Of a DNA stretch of 32,569 nucleotides, positions 1 to 10,283 are shown one piece after another. The DNA is from Mesostigma viride (Eukaryota; Streptophyta; Mesostigmatophyceae; Mesostigmatales; Mesostigmataceae): positions 1 through 32,569 of the forward strand of contig RPFO01000419.1 of NCBI GenBank assembly GCA_009746045.1. Direction: 5' to 3'. How positions within the stretch are numbered: the first letter of the stretch is position 1; each line of letters opens with the position of its first letter. The notes under the pieces were generated by a model. That model did not search any database and was not told the DNA's origin. It saw only the letters and a list, made by a program, of their open reading frames with translations. The translations under genes and the position numbers were made by a program.

Positions 1-48
1 TGATACTCAAGATACCAGGTGCGTTAACAGTATTTCAAGTAATAATAG

Positions 49-381
49 TTTATTATTACCCCTCAATGGGCATCTATTTTCTTATCGTGGGCCGATGCTA
101 GGAAGTTCGTTCAGCGTGCTTATAATGTCTCCAAATATAAGAAGTTTATGTCCTTTGAAGAAGCTCAGACCTACCTCTTAAAGCATAGTGAATCAGATTT
201 GGGTCTCCATTCTCGTCCTTCTCCTCATGCTCGTCCTGCAGTAGATAGTCTTGTTTTTGTTACACCACCTCCATCTCCTCCTTCGTCTCCCCCTAAACGG
301 GCTGCATCCTCATCTAGCTTAGATACGCCTCTCACCTTAGAGTTCGGTTCCCTATCCATTACTGTTGCTAAAAAGGATTGA
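49..381 (+). pseudogene. RNase H1 hybrid-binding (caulimovirus viroplasmin-like) domain fragment upstream of gag
   Basis: The frame is open from just after a TAG at 46-48 to TGA at 379-381. Its first ~45 codons include LSWADARKFVQ and KYKKFMSFEEAQTYL, which match the second half of the viroplasmin/RNase H1 N-terminal fold (a conserved W, then K-x-F, then an EEA-x-x-YL helix). That fold binds RNA/DNA hybrids in RNase H1. The first strand with the usual YxVxxG is missing, so either the domain is truncated or an intron ends near the TAG. The rest is a Pro/Ser-rich tail. It lies 5' of gag in element G, so it may be a separate leader ORF or the N-terminus of a longer gag. The domain match is by eye and moderately sure. 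Confidence 0.5.
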
Positions 382-548
382 TTTAAATTGTTTCCTTCTT
401 TTAGGACATTAAAAGCTTTTTCTTTTCTTTCCTTGCCTTAAATTAGGCCTTGTCCTTTATCCTTGTTGCTTTCAGTTAGATTCCTAATCATTTACTTAAT
501 TAAAAATGGATCCAGTGGGTATAACATGTCCTATACTATACTCCTACT

Positions 549-2223
549 ATGAGTAATAATAATAATAATACTAACAACCATAACAACAATCGTGGTAACC
601 GACGGGACTCACTTGAAACGGTGCACCATCTCACTCCTCAAGGTAATCTTCGTACCTCACCTCCTTCTCCTGTTACTGGTGGTCGCCGTCGTCCCTCACT
701 TACCCCTCCTACCTATGAACAACGTATGCAGTCAGATTTAGTGATGACCCTTCCCTTACCTGAACCAGGCCCCTGCCCCTCCTGCAACCTTGGCTCAACC
801 CCCAGCAGGTCCTCACTAACTAACAATGTTCTAGGCCTCCTTCCCACCCTGTGCCTTCCATGCCTGCTTTTAACACGGGTCGTGCCTCTGCCCCTGTCGG
901 CCCTTCTGGGCGCCCTAGTGCAGTTCCCTTTTACCCACCTGCTTCCTGGTCCTACCCTGAGACGGCCTATGAGGCAGCCCAGGTCCCTACCCGTGTGGCT
1001 GATTTAGAAGTTAATAGTGATTTCAGCACCATGCCCCTAGATGATAGAAATTATGATCATTTTGCCTACTCCTCTCTTCGTGAGCAATATACTGTCCCTT
1101 CTCCTATGGGCACCAGCCTGAAACGGTGGCCCCTTCTAGACCCCTACCCAAGACTTTCCTCTTCCTTCCTTCTATCCCGCTTATGTAGCAGTGGAAGATA
1201 GTGGCCCTATGGGAAAAACTGACTCTTCTAATCCCCCTAAGCCCCCTGCTCTTCCCCTCTTTGCTAACCTTCCCAAGCTGGATGTCAAGTCTACCCCTCA
1301 ACAGTTTTTCACCTTTATTATGTTGCTTACCCAGAACACAGAGTCGTGGCAGAATCATAATAGATGGCGTCTCTCTGATGCTGTATTAGTTCCTCACTAT
1401 CTTACAACCTGCATTACTCCTGAGCTTGCTAACCTCATTCAGTGTGAGTCTTTGGCCTCTCATGCCTACCCTAACTCTGTAGCAGAATTGTTTAAGCGTT
1501 TAGAGAACCATTTAGTCCCTCCTGATTCAGATTGGCAGGATAGATTAGCCTTTGGTACCTTGCAGCAGGGTACTAAATCATTTAAGGAGTATATGAAAGA
1601 GTTTGATGCTCAGATGGTACGAATTAGGGATTTGTCGGGTGCAGAAGTACGTGCTCGCTTCCTCCAAGGCCTCAGTAGACCCTTATTACGTGAAGTCAAG
1701 CGCCAGTTCTCTGCCTACCGTTTTACTGATCTGCCCCTCAAGCATGTGCGCCAGCATCTCTTGCGAGTAGCAGATTTCTTCACCACTCCTTCTCTCCTAC
1801 CCGTTCCCGTATTAATAATATTATCCTTACCCCTGAGGAGGAGAACTCCTATGTAGAAGAATTAGATATCTGCGTTGCTGATCTTCAGCTCTTGATGTCT
1901 CTCATATCACATGCTATCATTGTAAGGAAGTAGGTCATCTTAAACGTGAGTGCCCCAAGTTCCTTTCGGGTGCTCCCCCTCATCCCGACGCTCGCCCTCC
2001 TCGTACCCCTCAGCGTGCTCCTATTCGTCCCACTTCAGGACGCATTCCCTCAGCTACCCCTAGTAGGCTGAATGCTGTGCAGGCAGGACCCCCAGGGTTC
2101 CCCTATGATAATCAGGCTCCCGCACCCTCTTCGCTCCCTCGTGACCCTCCAGCAGTGGCTTTTTCGCCAGGGTCTTCTTCGGGGTTAGTTCCTATGGATT
2201 TGGGGGGGGAGGGGGAACAGTAG
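549..2223 (+). pseudogene. gag: gag of element G (capsid-like region and CCHC knuckle), frameshifted
   Basis: The start MSNNNNN is encoded by an AAT repeat and leads into a Pro/Ser-rich N-terminus. The frame changes at about 780-850 and about 1150-1190. A capsid-like helical region then runs from about 1191 to 1790, with LPKLDVKSTPQQFF and a retrotransposon-gag-like stretch around SFKEYMKEFDAQM. Further shifts fall near 1790 and 1890-1900. A single zinc knuckle of CX2CX4HX4C form, CYHCKEVGHLKREC, lies near 1914-1955, followed by a Pro/Arg-rich tail ending at TAG 2221-2223. The product would form the virus-like particle and bind genomic RNA. At least four frame changes make this copy a pseudogene unless some are sequencing errors. 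Confidence 0.75.
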
Positions 2224-2254
2224 GCCTGTCAGCCGGGGGTAACCTGGACAGGTC
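2202..2254 (+). promoter_or_regulatory. Candidate -1 ribosomal frameshift site between gag and pol of element G
   Basis: The gag frame reads TTG GGG GGG GAG and stops at TAG 2221-2223. A -1 slip on the G-GGG-GGG heptamer (within the eight Gs at 2202-2209) enters exactly the frame that stays open through protease and RT. GGCCTGTC at 2223-2230 can pair with GACAGGTC at 2247-2254, giving a stem-loop about 14 nt downstream, somewhat farther than the usual 5-9 nt. A simple G-run indel is an alternative, since this element has other frameshifts. Confidence 0.5.
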
Positions 2255-3863
2255 CTTAGATAGTACCCCAGATAAAAATTTTTGCCTGCCTGTTTTTATA
2301 ACCTCTGTAGGAGCTGAATCTTCCCTACCACTACGTGTGCGTCCTCTTATGTTCTTGAATGGTGGTTTAACCGTTCCCCATACTGTTGTAGACCCTTTCT
2401 TGCATGCTGATGAACTCTTGAATGTCTCTGTGTTGGTAGATAGCGGTGCGGCTAGCTCCTTTGTGAGCGAGGCCCTAGTTAGGCGTTTAGGACTAGTCCC
2501 TACCCCTCACACCAAACCTGTCACTGTTCATTATGCTGATGGTCGCACCAGTCATTCCCCGGGTACGGTGTCCCTTCCCCTGGTCATACAAGGACGTACT
2601 GTCAACCTGACGGCCACTATAGGCCCTATCACTACCGCTGATGTATTACTAGGATTAGATTGGCACCAGGATAATAAGATTACTATTAATTATGATACCA
2701 TGGTCATTTGGTTTCCAGATAGCTCTTACTGGGTACCGGAACGTCATTATAGATTGGAAAATTTATCCTTGGTAGATATTACTCCTCCTACACCTGTTGA
2801 TCCTCCTGTAAGACCTATACCTGAAGTATTAATGTCCAATGATGAGTTGCGTTCTGAATTAAAGGAATATGGATATTTATTATGTATGTTCCTTCAGTTA
2901 GAAGTACAGGAGATACCTATCACTAATAATAGTGTGGATATAGATATAAACACAGTGGATACAATAGGAGTGGGATTTACTGAAAATGAAATAGTAAGAT
3001 ACATGGCTGTGATAGATTCCTCAAAAGTTTTTGAAGAAAAGACTCCTTCTTATCCTCCTCCTCGTTCTGTTTTACACCGTGTAGTTATCAAGGACGGTGC
3101 AGTTCCTACGCACTCTCCGATGTATAGAATGGGCCCTACCGAGTTAAAGGAACTAAAACAGATTTTAGTGTCACTATTAGAAGCAGGATTGATAGAGCCT
3201 AGTAACTCTCCCTACTCAGCTGGTGTCCTGTTAGTTCCTAAGCCAAATGGCAAGTTTCGCCTAGTTACTGATTATAGGAAGTTGAATGATATTACTGTGA
3301 AGTCTAAATACCCTCTACCTCGTATTGATGATATATTTAATAAGGTTAAAGGTTCCACTTGTTTCACAGTACTGGATTGTGCGGATGGTTTTTGGCAGTT
3401 GCGGATAGCTCCTGAGGATTGCCATAAAACCGCCTTTGCTACCCCTTTTGGTCATTACCAGTTTAGAGTAGCGGCTATGGGACTCTGTAACTCGCCTGCC
3501 TCTTTTCAAATGTTAATGAATGAAGTGCTTAGACCTGTTATGGGAAATTCTCACCTTCCTCAGGTGTCCTCTGATTTAAAGGATCCTTCCTTCTCCTCTG
3601 TTTCTTTATCTGAGCATGACCGTTCTTGTGCTCAAGCTTACTTAGATGATATTCTTATTTACTCTCCTGATTTTGAAACGCACCTACGTGATTTAAAGAA
3701 AGTATTAGAAATAATGGCTGAAAATTCTTTGTGGGCGCGCCGTGCTAAAGTTCGTTCGGGTAGGAGTGTCCCATTTTTAGGGCACGTTCTGTCAGATGCC
3801 GGGGTCGCTACCGACCCGGATAAAACTAAGTCAATTCAGGAATGGCCTACCTACCGACGTTAA
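2208..3863 (+). pseudogene. pol: Protease and reverse transcriptase of element G
   Basis: Open from the slip site to TAA at 3861-3863. The aspartic protease begins with VLVDSGAASSFV at about 2431-2466 and ends near DVLLGLDWH at about 2640-2670. The RT fingers include FRLVTDYRKLNDIT near 3256. The palm carries TVLDCADGFWQL at about 3367 and the catalytic YLDDILIYS box at about 3640-3665. AFATPFGHYQF and the LGHVLSDAGV thumb region follow. A stretch of about 30 residues, rich in Ser/Asp, lies between motifs B and C (about 3535-3630) and is longer than usual in this family. The frame is lost at 3846-3855, where CCTA is tandemly repeated and shifts the thumb into another frame. Confidence 0.88.
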
Positions 3864-4073
3864 AGGTGTACGTAGTTTTCTAGGAATTGCTTCTTACTAT
3901 AGGCGTTTTATCCCGCGTTTCGCAACTATAGCAGCCCCTATTAATCATTTATTAAAGAAGGATATCCCCTTTGTTTGGAGTAGTGAATGTCAGTCGGCTT
4001 TTCAGTGTCTAAAATCCCTACTCCTTTCCCCTCCTGTACTCATCCTACCGGATACTACTAAACCCTTTGTGTA
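3850..4073 (+). pseudogene. pol: RT thumb/connection segment of element G (after a 4-bp duplication)
   Basis: Continues the preceding RT in a shifted frame. GVRSFLGIASYYRRFIPRF at about 3868-3924 is the hallmark motif after the gypsy RT thumb, followed by APINHLLKK and an SAFQCLKSLL helix leading into RNase H. The shift is explained by the tandem CCTA copy at 3846-3855. A second shift at about 4070 (a TAG in this frame) passes the coding sequence to the RNase H frame. Confidence 0.82.
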
Positions 4074-5123
4074 GCTACAGATGCTAGTAAGGTAGCTATA
4101 GGGGGCGTCCTTCTCCAGGATCAGGGTCAGGGCTTACAGCCAATTGAGTATATCTCTAGGACAATGCTCCCTGCGGAGCGTAACTATCCCGTACACCAGC
4201 AGGAACTCTTAGCGGTGGTGTATTGTTGCCACGCGTGGCAGCACTTTCTTAAAGGTGCTCAATTTGATGTCTGCCTGAATGAACCCTGTGAGCTAGATCC
4301 TTATAGATTAGTTATCCAAACGGATCACCGTCCCCTTACCCATCTTCTCTCCCAACCCAACCTTACCCCTCGGCAAGCGCGCTGGATGGAATTTTTAGCA
4401 CAGTTTTCCCCTTTTAAACTTCAGTATGTTAAGGGTGTAGATAACATAGTACCAGATGCACTCTCTCGTCGTGCAGATTACTCCTTTTTCGAGGACCTTG
4501 ATGTTCTCAATACTACTCTAGTTCCTACTACTATGGGTGTAACCCCTTATGGTGAACTACCTGATGATGAATCCTATGCCTACCTCTTTCATACAGCTGT
4601 TCGCATGCCTGATCTCCTTTCTCACGTAGGACTCTCTCTCCCGTGTGAGGCCCTTCCCGTGGCCTCGGTGGGGGGGGAGGGGAAAAATAAAATTTCTATA
4701 CCGCTTAGCCATATAGCGACTAGGTCAGGAAAGTCTTATGAAAACATAGTCCCTCTAGGACCTCCCCTTCTCTTTGGCAAGGCGGTAGGAGATCTCTTTA
4801 AACCTGTTCTGGATACCTCTGTAGCGATGCCTACCTCTGATCTTGAACGCCTTATTAGTAGATTTACGGCCACTGAGCCGGAAGCATTAGCTGCCATTGC
4901 TGCACATCCCCAACAATTAGGCAAGCACCCTTGTAAATTTGTAGGTGGGTTTTTATATGTGCAGATAGCAGATTCTCCCCCTCAATGGCGCCTGTATGTC
5001 CCTCCTATCTGTCGCTCCTCCTTGCTCTTTGAGTTGCATGACTTAGCTGCTCATCAGGGTGGTAAACGGGTACGGGACCTAGTAGCCCGCTCTTATTACT
5101 GGCCTTCCCTTTTAAGGATGTAG
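4071..5123 (+). pseudogene. pol: RNase H and integrase zinc-binding region of element G
   Basis: The RNase H begins at VATDASKVAIGG (catalytic Asp) and continues through an ELLAVVYCCHAW helix (Glu) to IQTDHRPLTHLL (Asp) near 4316. VKGVDNIVPDALSR near 4430-4470 is the standard end of a gypsy RNase H. A spacer of about 130 residues follows, then the start of the integrase zinc finger, LHDLAAHQGGKRV and YYWPSL. The frame is lost in a T-run at 5110-5113, where one base appears missing, giving a TAG at 5121-5123. In family terms this removes the RNA strand after reverse transcription and starts the integrase. Confidence 0.85.
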
Positions 5124-5758
5124 ATGAGTATGTTAGAACTTGTCAATCTTGCCAGGAGATGAAACCCAATAACGTAGGACAGATAGCAGAACCTAGGACC
5201 TTGCCTGACCCCATCATGCCGTGGGATTCTATCATGATGGATTTTGTAGGACCTTTTAGAAAGAATGATAGGGGCAATGCCCAGATCCTTGTGTTCATAG
5301 ATCGTTTTACTCGTATGTGCCATCTCGTGCCGTGTCCTTTAGAACTCACAGCACGTGATTGCGCACGCCTATACCTCAATAATGTATACAGATATCATGG
5401 TTTGAGTAGGCAGTTTATTAGTGATAAGGATAAGTTATTTACCTCAGATTTTTGGCAGCAGTTTTTCGCTGCCATCGGTACCAAGGTTACCTACGGTACT
5501 GCCTACCACTCCTCCTCCTCTCATTTAGTAGAGCGTCTTAATAGGGTAGTGGAAGAAGCGCTTAGGCACTATGTTAATGGCTCGGGAAGTGATTGGGAGG
5601 ATTATTTATGTTTGGTAGAGTTCTCCCTCAACAATTGCCCCCAGGCTGCGCATGGATATACGCCCTTCTTCCTAGATACTGGTAGACAGCCTCTTACCCC
5701 TACCTCTCTCTTAGCTAGTCCTCTACGGGACAAGGATGATGTGTCCCGGATACTGTAG
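5114..5758 (+). pseudogene. pol: Integrase catalytic core of element G
   Basis: Opens with VRTCQSCQEMKP, the CC half of the HHCC zinc finger, then SIMMDFVGPF (first catalytic Asp), FISDKDKLFTS (second Asp) and HLVERLNRVVEEALR (Glu of the DDE triad). The spacing and the GYTPFFLDTGRQP end segment fit a Ty3/gypsy integrase, which inserts the cDNA into the chromosome. The frame ends at TAG 5756-5758. The next segment overlaps in another frame, so there is an indel between about 5740 and 5755. Confidence 0.87.
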
Positions 5759-6351
5759 AAGGTGTACAGTCCTTACTAGATAGAATGAAAACTGCACATG
5801 ACCACGCGATCTCAGGGTACCAAAAAGCTCAGTCTAAGTACCTTGCTAGGTTGCGTGCCTCCTTAGATAGAAGAGCACCTGAGATAGAGATAGGAGATCT
5901 AGTATTAGTAGAAGGCCCCCGTGTTGGCCGTTTTGCTCATAAGTTTGAAGCAGAACTTAAGGTCAAACTTAGGCCCGCCTTCTTAGGACCCTTCCGTGTG
6001 TTGTCTAGAGTAGGAAATTTCTTATATAAAGTCGATATCCCTACCTCTTGGCAGACACATTCAAACACCTTCCATAGAAGCTAGCTGAAACTGTACCACC
6101 CTAGTACGTTCGCTGGTAGAGAGCTAGCGCCTGCCCCTTTAGAGCATAACCCTGACACTGGGGAAGTAGAAGACGAAGTAGAGAGCATCGTGGCCCATAG
6201 AGATATCAAAAAGGGCCGCGGTACCCAGCGTCAGTATAAAGTGAAGTGGATGTATGCTCGTAGTGAAGTAGATAAGGTCTGGTATACGGAGAGTGAGCTA
6301 GATGGGTGTAGTCGCCTGCTGCAGGAATACAAAACCCTGCACAAGCTCTAG
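5749..6351 (+). pseudogene. pol: Integrase C-terminus and chromodomain of element G
   Basis: The first part has KYLARLRASLDRR, GDLVLVEGPRVG and LGPFRVLSRVGN, the GPY/F-type integrase C-terminal module. A TAG at 6082-6084 interrupts the frame inside a family motif that normally reads SKLKLYHP, so it looks like a Lys codon turned nonsense. The same frame then continues to TAG 6349-6351 with EVESIVAHRDI, QYKVKWMYARSEVDKVWY and ESEL. That is a chromodomain (aromatic residues around a YKVKW core). Chromodomains of this group guide integration towards marked chromatin. The double-domain order identifies the chromovirus clade. Confidence 0.83.
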
Positions 6352-6421
6352 TTGTAACCTGCCCTCTCTTATGTATTCTGCTGTGGTGGTGGTTGGTTGT
6401 CCCCTCCCCTCCGCAGCCGTC

Positions 6422-8732
6422 ATGTCAGAGCCTACCCCTCCGGCTGAGAGCCGGCTCCCCCCGCCACCGGACCCTGAGCTGTACTTCGAGGCCCTTCCGG
6501 GCCGCTGGGTGTCACGGTCCAGTTCCGGGTGGCATCGTGCAGCCGGCCCTCCAGGCCCAACATGCGGTTTAGTCAGGGCTGCTCTCTTTGGGGTCACGTG
6601 GTACGGCCCTCCCCTGATGAACCGCACCAGCTTGTTTTGCACGGGTTCGACGATGCCGGGCACTGTCTGTTAGGATGTGGCTCCCGCTGTCCAGCCTTGG
6701 GACAGATAGCTGCGGTTCTCCAGTGCCCCCGGGTGTTCTCCTACCTTTCTACCCCTGTGGGCCGCTCCTGCCTACGGGATGTGTTCCCCTGGCTTCCGGG
6801 CGAGGGTGATGCAGAAGTAGATGAGAACCCCTGCGACCTTCTACGGGCAGTAGAGTTCATGGAGATAGCAGACCAGACAGCGGGCGTAGGATTGGGCGAC
6901 CCTACTCCTACGGACGCGCCAGTAGAGGCACAGTACACTCCTGAGTATTCGGCCTCCCCTGCGGCGTCCTCCTCTTCAGTGTCGGCTCCTTCCCCTGTCC
7001 CGTCTTCACCGAGGTCGGTCCTGCGCGCATCGGTGGAGCCTACCCCTTTGGGCTCTGGTCGTGAGCCTGATCCTCTTTCGGCGACAGTTTCTGCGATGCA
7101 GGCGCAGATCCAGTCCCTGACGGCGGCCTTCGGGGCCTTCATGGCGGCCCAGGCGCACGCTCCAGCCACGCCAGGTGGGGTGTCTGCTGTATCTGTGCCC
7201 CCTTCCCCTTCGGTCGCCTCGACGTCTACGGGTCCGTCTGTGCCGCGCGAGCCCTCGGCGGCTGCGGTTCCCTCTGTTGCTGCGGCTCCTACGCCTTCGG
7301 CTACCTCTGCGCCTGCTACTGACTTACCTGCGCCTCGGCGCGAGTCCGTCCCAGCGGCCGCGCCCGTCGCCGTCGCGTCCGAGCCGCCCACCACGTCAGC
7401 GCCGCCCTCGCGGGGTTTCTTCAGCGACCCGGGCGGTCTTCCCAGGCTTTGGGAGGGCGGTCCTCCGCAGAGGATCCCGGTGCCTGACTGGAGCTTAGAC
7501 GGTAACCAGTCGTATGCCGGATTGCCTGTCCCCACGGGCCCTGTTTTCAACATGTGGCCTGGTGGTGCTCCGCCCCAGAGACCGGCGCGCCAGCTGCGGA
7601 GGCGGGTCCGTCGCGACCCCCTGCGGCATCGGGTCCGACGCGGCCCCCTGTTGTACCGGCGCCGTCTGCGTCTGTGCCGGTTCCTACCCCTTCTTCGGCC
7701 CCTGTCCCTTCGGCCCCGCGGTCTTTGGCTGCGGTTGTTCGGTCCAGTGGCTCTGACCCTCGCGCCACCCGCGCTGCTGATTCCCTTCGGGAGTTGTCAG
7801 AGGGCGATCGGGATCGGGCCCCTTCTGTGGTGCATGCGACTCCGGAGTCGCGCGACACGCCTGTCTTTGGGTACGGTATGTCTGCGCTCGCCTGCCGCCA
7901 GTGTGACCTGCCGCGCGCCTCCGCCGAGCTTGCCATTTCGCCCATGTCCTACGGGTTCTCCCAGGTGTGTCGGGCGCCGCGGGACCGTGGCCTACCAGTT
8001 GAGACTGATCGGCCTCCTTTCGATATGGTTATTTTAGCTGATCCGGTGTTCCAGGGTGAGATCCTGGTTCGGCGCGTCCTGTATCGCTGGGCTAGGCGCC
8101 ACAATGACTTGGACACCTACGGCGGGTTCCAGTGGGCTTACCCTCCGCCTCTGGGCATTATGGCCTCAGATGCCCTTACGGTAGAGTTTCCTGCGGTGCC
8201 GGGTGCCACGTACAGCACGGTCCTTCAGCCCATCCTAGAGTGGGATGCCCGTCGTCCAGCGCCCATCCCGGGCCAGGGTCTGGACTCTCGTGGTCATCCT
8301 CCTCCCCGGGCTAGCGACTACCTCGAGACGTTCGGGTCGCGACAGTGTGCCCGTCGGTGGCGCTCCCGTGAGATTCGGCATATCCGGTTGTGGCCGTCCA
8401 ACGTGGAGCCCCTGGTAGATCTGTTTTTCCCGACGGGTATGCGCCCTCGGATCCGGTACCATCGCCTGCTCCTGCGGGCTCTCTGCCTGATCGCGGTAGA
8501 GCCTTTCCTACGCCTCTTTGCCTGTGGTTTCCTGGACTGGGCCCGGGGCCAGGTCGTTCTTACGCAGCATAGGTATTACTGGGCCTTCCTGGGTCTTTTT
8601 CCTGACGGCGTGTGGGCCGATGTTTTCCTCACTGTAGATAGGCACGACAATGCTGAGGATGTGGCTCACTACCAGGCGTACCTGGATGTCCTGCTGGCCT
8701 CCCGTGGTACTTACCAGACGGATGGCCATTAG
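6422..8732 (+). pseudogene. Post-pol GC-rich ORF of element G, unknown function (three frames)
   Basis: Between the chromodomain stop and the polypurine tract lies about 2.3 kb that looks coding in three successive frames: an N-terminus from ATG 6422, a second frame from about 6529 to 7600, and a third from about 7560 to TAG 8730-8732. The N-terminal part has a Cys/His-rich stretch (near 6620-6700). The middle is a low-complexity Ser/Pro/Ala linker with a short predicted coil, MQAQIQSLTAAFGAFMAA (near 7096). The C-terminal ~250 residues look globular, rich in Trp and Arg, with GGFQWAYPPPLG and LFFPTGMRPRIRYHRLLLRA. I see no signal peptide, no clear transmembrane anchor and no furin-like site, so the position is env-like but the content is not. 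I do not recognise the family. Base composition differs sharply from gag-pol, suggesting capture. Confidence 0.5.
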
Positions 8733-9091
8733 ATAGAGGGCCTTAGGCCCGACCTGAGGGTGTTGTCCCTCCGGTATATAGAGTCGCCCTCACGTTCTGG
8801 CCAGTTGACTGGTCGTTCTTGGTCCTTGGTACTGATTTGTTTACTCTGTGTGTCCTGCCCAGTGCCGTTCCCCCCGGCAAGGACTTTGTTCCAGGCAGTT
8901 AGGGGAACCTACCACCAGGCTTGGTGCTGGCTAACCCTACACCTCCCGGCGTGGTGGTGGAGACCGAGTTAATACGTTGGTGCCTTGTATCTTGGATGGC
9001 CTGCCGATTGTGTTGGTGTGTGCTGGGTGCATTAGGTTTCCTACCCCTTGTTTTCCTCCCTGTGCGTAGGGAGAGGGCTCCCTACCTTTGT
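8733..9091 (+). other. Non-coding 3' region of element G
   Basis: About 360 bases between the post-pol stop and the polypurine tract. Short frames are open here, but none has a motif or is continuous with the upstream protein. It probably serves as the 3' untranslated region. Confidence 0.5.
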
Positions 9092-9101
9092 GGGGGGGAG
9101 G
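9092..9101 (+). promoter_or_regulatory. Polypurine tract of element G
   Basis: GGGGGGGAGG directly precedes the TG that starts the 3' LTR. An RNase H-resistant purine run at this place primes plus-strand DNA in LTR retroelements. Confidence 0.75.
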
Positions 9102-9644
9102 TGTTACGTCGCGTAACAATGCGTTGTAGTTACGGACGTAAATTAGGTCTTTTGCCTCGGTTGTCCCTAGGTTTACGTGTAGTTCCTACCGGGACACTAT
9201 TGTCCTCGTAACAGTACTGTGGTACATTGGGTGCCTTTGGGCGCCGCGCCGCGTACTTTATTAGTGGTCCTGATCCTTTGGTAGAATGTAGTGGACCAGC
9301 GTGCATCTGTAGGCGAGGGCCAGGTCGGCCCGAGTGTGTTGGACCGTTGGTGACCATTTATGCACGTTCTACCCCTCGTGTGTGCACTCGGCGTGTGTTA
9401 AATGAATTAACACATATAGGCTTGGGTCATGGCAGTGTAGTTGTGTTTCCTTCCTCTATTCCTGGAGTAAACGGGTTGTGTAAATGGCTTATGGCGTATT
9501 ATAGTAATACTTACGTTAATGCACTGAGATCTGGATCGTCTCGTTCGTCTTTCGCTAGGGGTTTAACTAGAGGCGGCTTGACTAGTTTAGGTAGTATCCG
9601 GCCAGGTAGAGGTAGAGGTAGCGGTAGATACCCGAGGCGTAACA
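9102..9644 (+). repeat. 3' LTR of element G (543 bp)
   Basis: Starts TGTTACG and ends CGTAACA, a perfect 7-base inverted terminal match, placed right after the polypurine tract. The start is itself palindromic: TGTTACG, TCG, CGTAACA at 9102-9118. Another CGTAACA at 9207-9213 would give only a 112-bp LTR and is less likely. GGTAC at 9645-9649 is the expected right-hand target duplication, but its partner is off the window. No coding content is claimed inside it. Confidence 0.7.
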
Positions 9645-10257
9645 GGTACGTGTAGTCCTGCTCAGCGGCGGGCGGCGTGGGCGGCGCAGGGACGTCCGCA
9701 GGTGCTACTGCCAGGCGTGCGGCCGCCAGAGGGCCAAGCGGCGGAGGCGGCGGATGGGCGCCGAGCAGCCGGGACTGGGAGGAATACCACTGGTCGAGCT
9801 GCTGCTGCGGTGAGCCAGAGAGCGTCCGCGGCGCCGGCTGCGCGCCGCCGGCGGGCCGTTGGGCGTGACACAGGCGGGTCCAGGCGTACTTGCCGTGCTG
9901 GTCCTTGAGGTGGGCGAAGTACTCGCGGACATGAAGGTCCTCCTGCTCCTTGGTCGCCTGCCGGATGGCCGAGTGGTAATCGGCTTTGAGGCGGGCGTAG
10001 CGGGCGGGGTCGCTGTTGTCGCGCAGGGCTTGCCGGGCCTGGATGACGGCGGGGAGCCGGTGCAGGCTGGTGAAGCGGGGCGGGCGGCGGGGGGGCAGTA
10101 GGGCCCCGGCCGCGGGCAGCTTGTCAGCGAGGTGCCGAAGGGCCGATGCCGGGCCGGCAGCGAACAGCTGGGCGTGGCTGGCCGGGATGTCCAACGCGTC
10201 GACGAACGCCTCTGCGGCGCGCTTGTGGGCGCGTTTTCTGGGCTCCTGTCGGAGCAT
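9645..10257 (-). pseudogene. LINE ORF2 fragment, region between endonuclease and reverse transcriptase
   Basis: Reads from ATG at 10257 leftwards to the LTR of element G. The Arg/Lys/Ala-rich part with KADYHSAIRQATKEQ, REYFAHLKDQHGKYAWTRL and then LDQWYSSQSRLLG resembles the linker that joins the AP endonuclease and RT of non-LTR retrotransposons (basic helices, E-x-Y, W-x-L). The frame runs straight into the LTR junction, so element G probably inserted into this LINE. No endonuclease or RT active site is present. The assignment rests on pattern and is moderate. Confidence 0.45.
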
Positions 10258-10283
10258 GATTCCTGTAAACTGTGCCGTCTAGC

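Larger units (their letters stand above)
1..9644 (+). mobile_element. Element G: Ty3/gypsy chromovirus, 3' portion (5' LTR outside window)
   Basis: Domain order is RNase H hybrid-binding fragment, gag with CCHC knuckle, protease, RT, RNase H, integrase, chromodomain, a further ORF, polypurine tract and 3' LTR. RT before integrase plus a C-terminal chromodomain defines a Ty3/gypsy chromovirus. No copy of the LTR and no TGG-type primer binding site is seen at the left edge, so the 5' LTR should lie to the left. Coding parts carry several frameshifts and one nonsense codon, so this copy is probably inactive. The gag-pol part is rich in T-ending codons, whereas the post-pol ORF is GC-rich. The LTR end at 9644 abuts a minus-strand LINE fragment, its probable insertion target. 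Confidence 0.88.

Noticed and set aside
6741-7553. Minus-strand Gly/Ala-rich frame
   Set aside because: Antisense shadow of the GC-rich post-pol ORF.
6422-8732. Envelope gene, which would make element G an errantivirus-like retrovirus
   Set aside because: The position fits, but there is no signal peptide, fusion peptide, cleavage site or membrane anchor visible.
9102-9213. Short 112-bp LTR ending at the CGTAACA of 9207-9213
   Set aside because: A 112-bp LTR is too short for this class, and the CGTAACA at 9638-9644 gives a normal length ending at a LINE junction.
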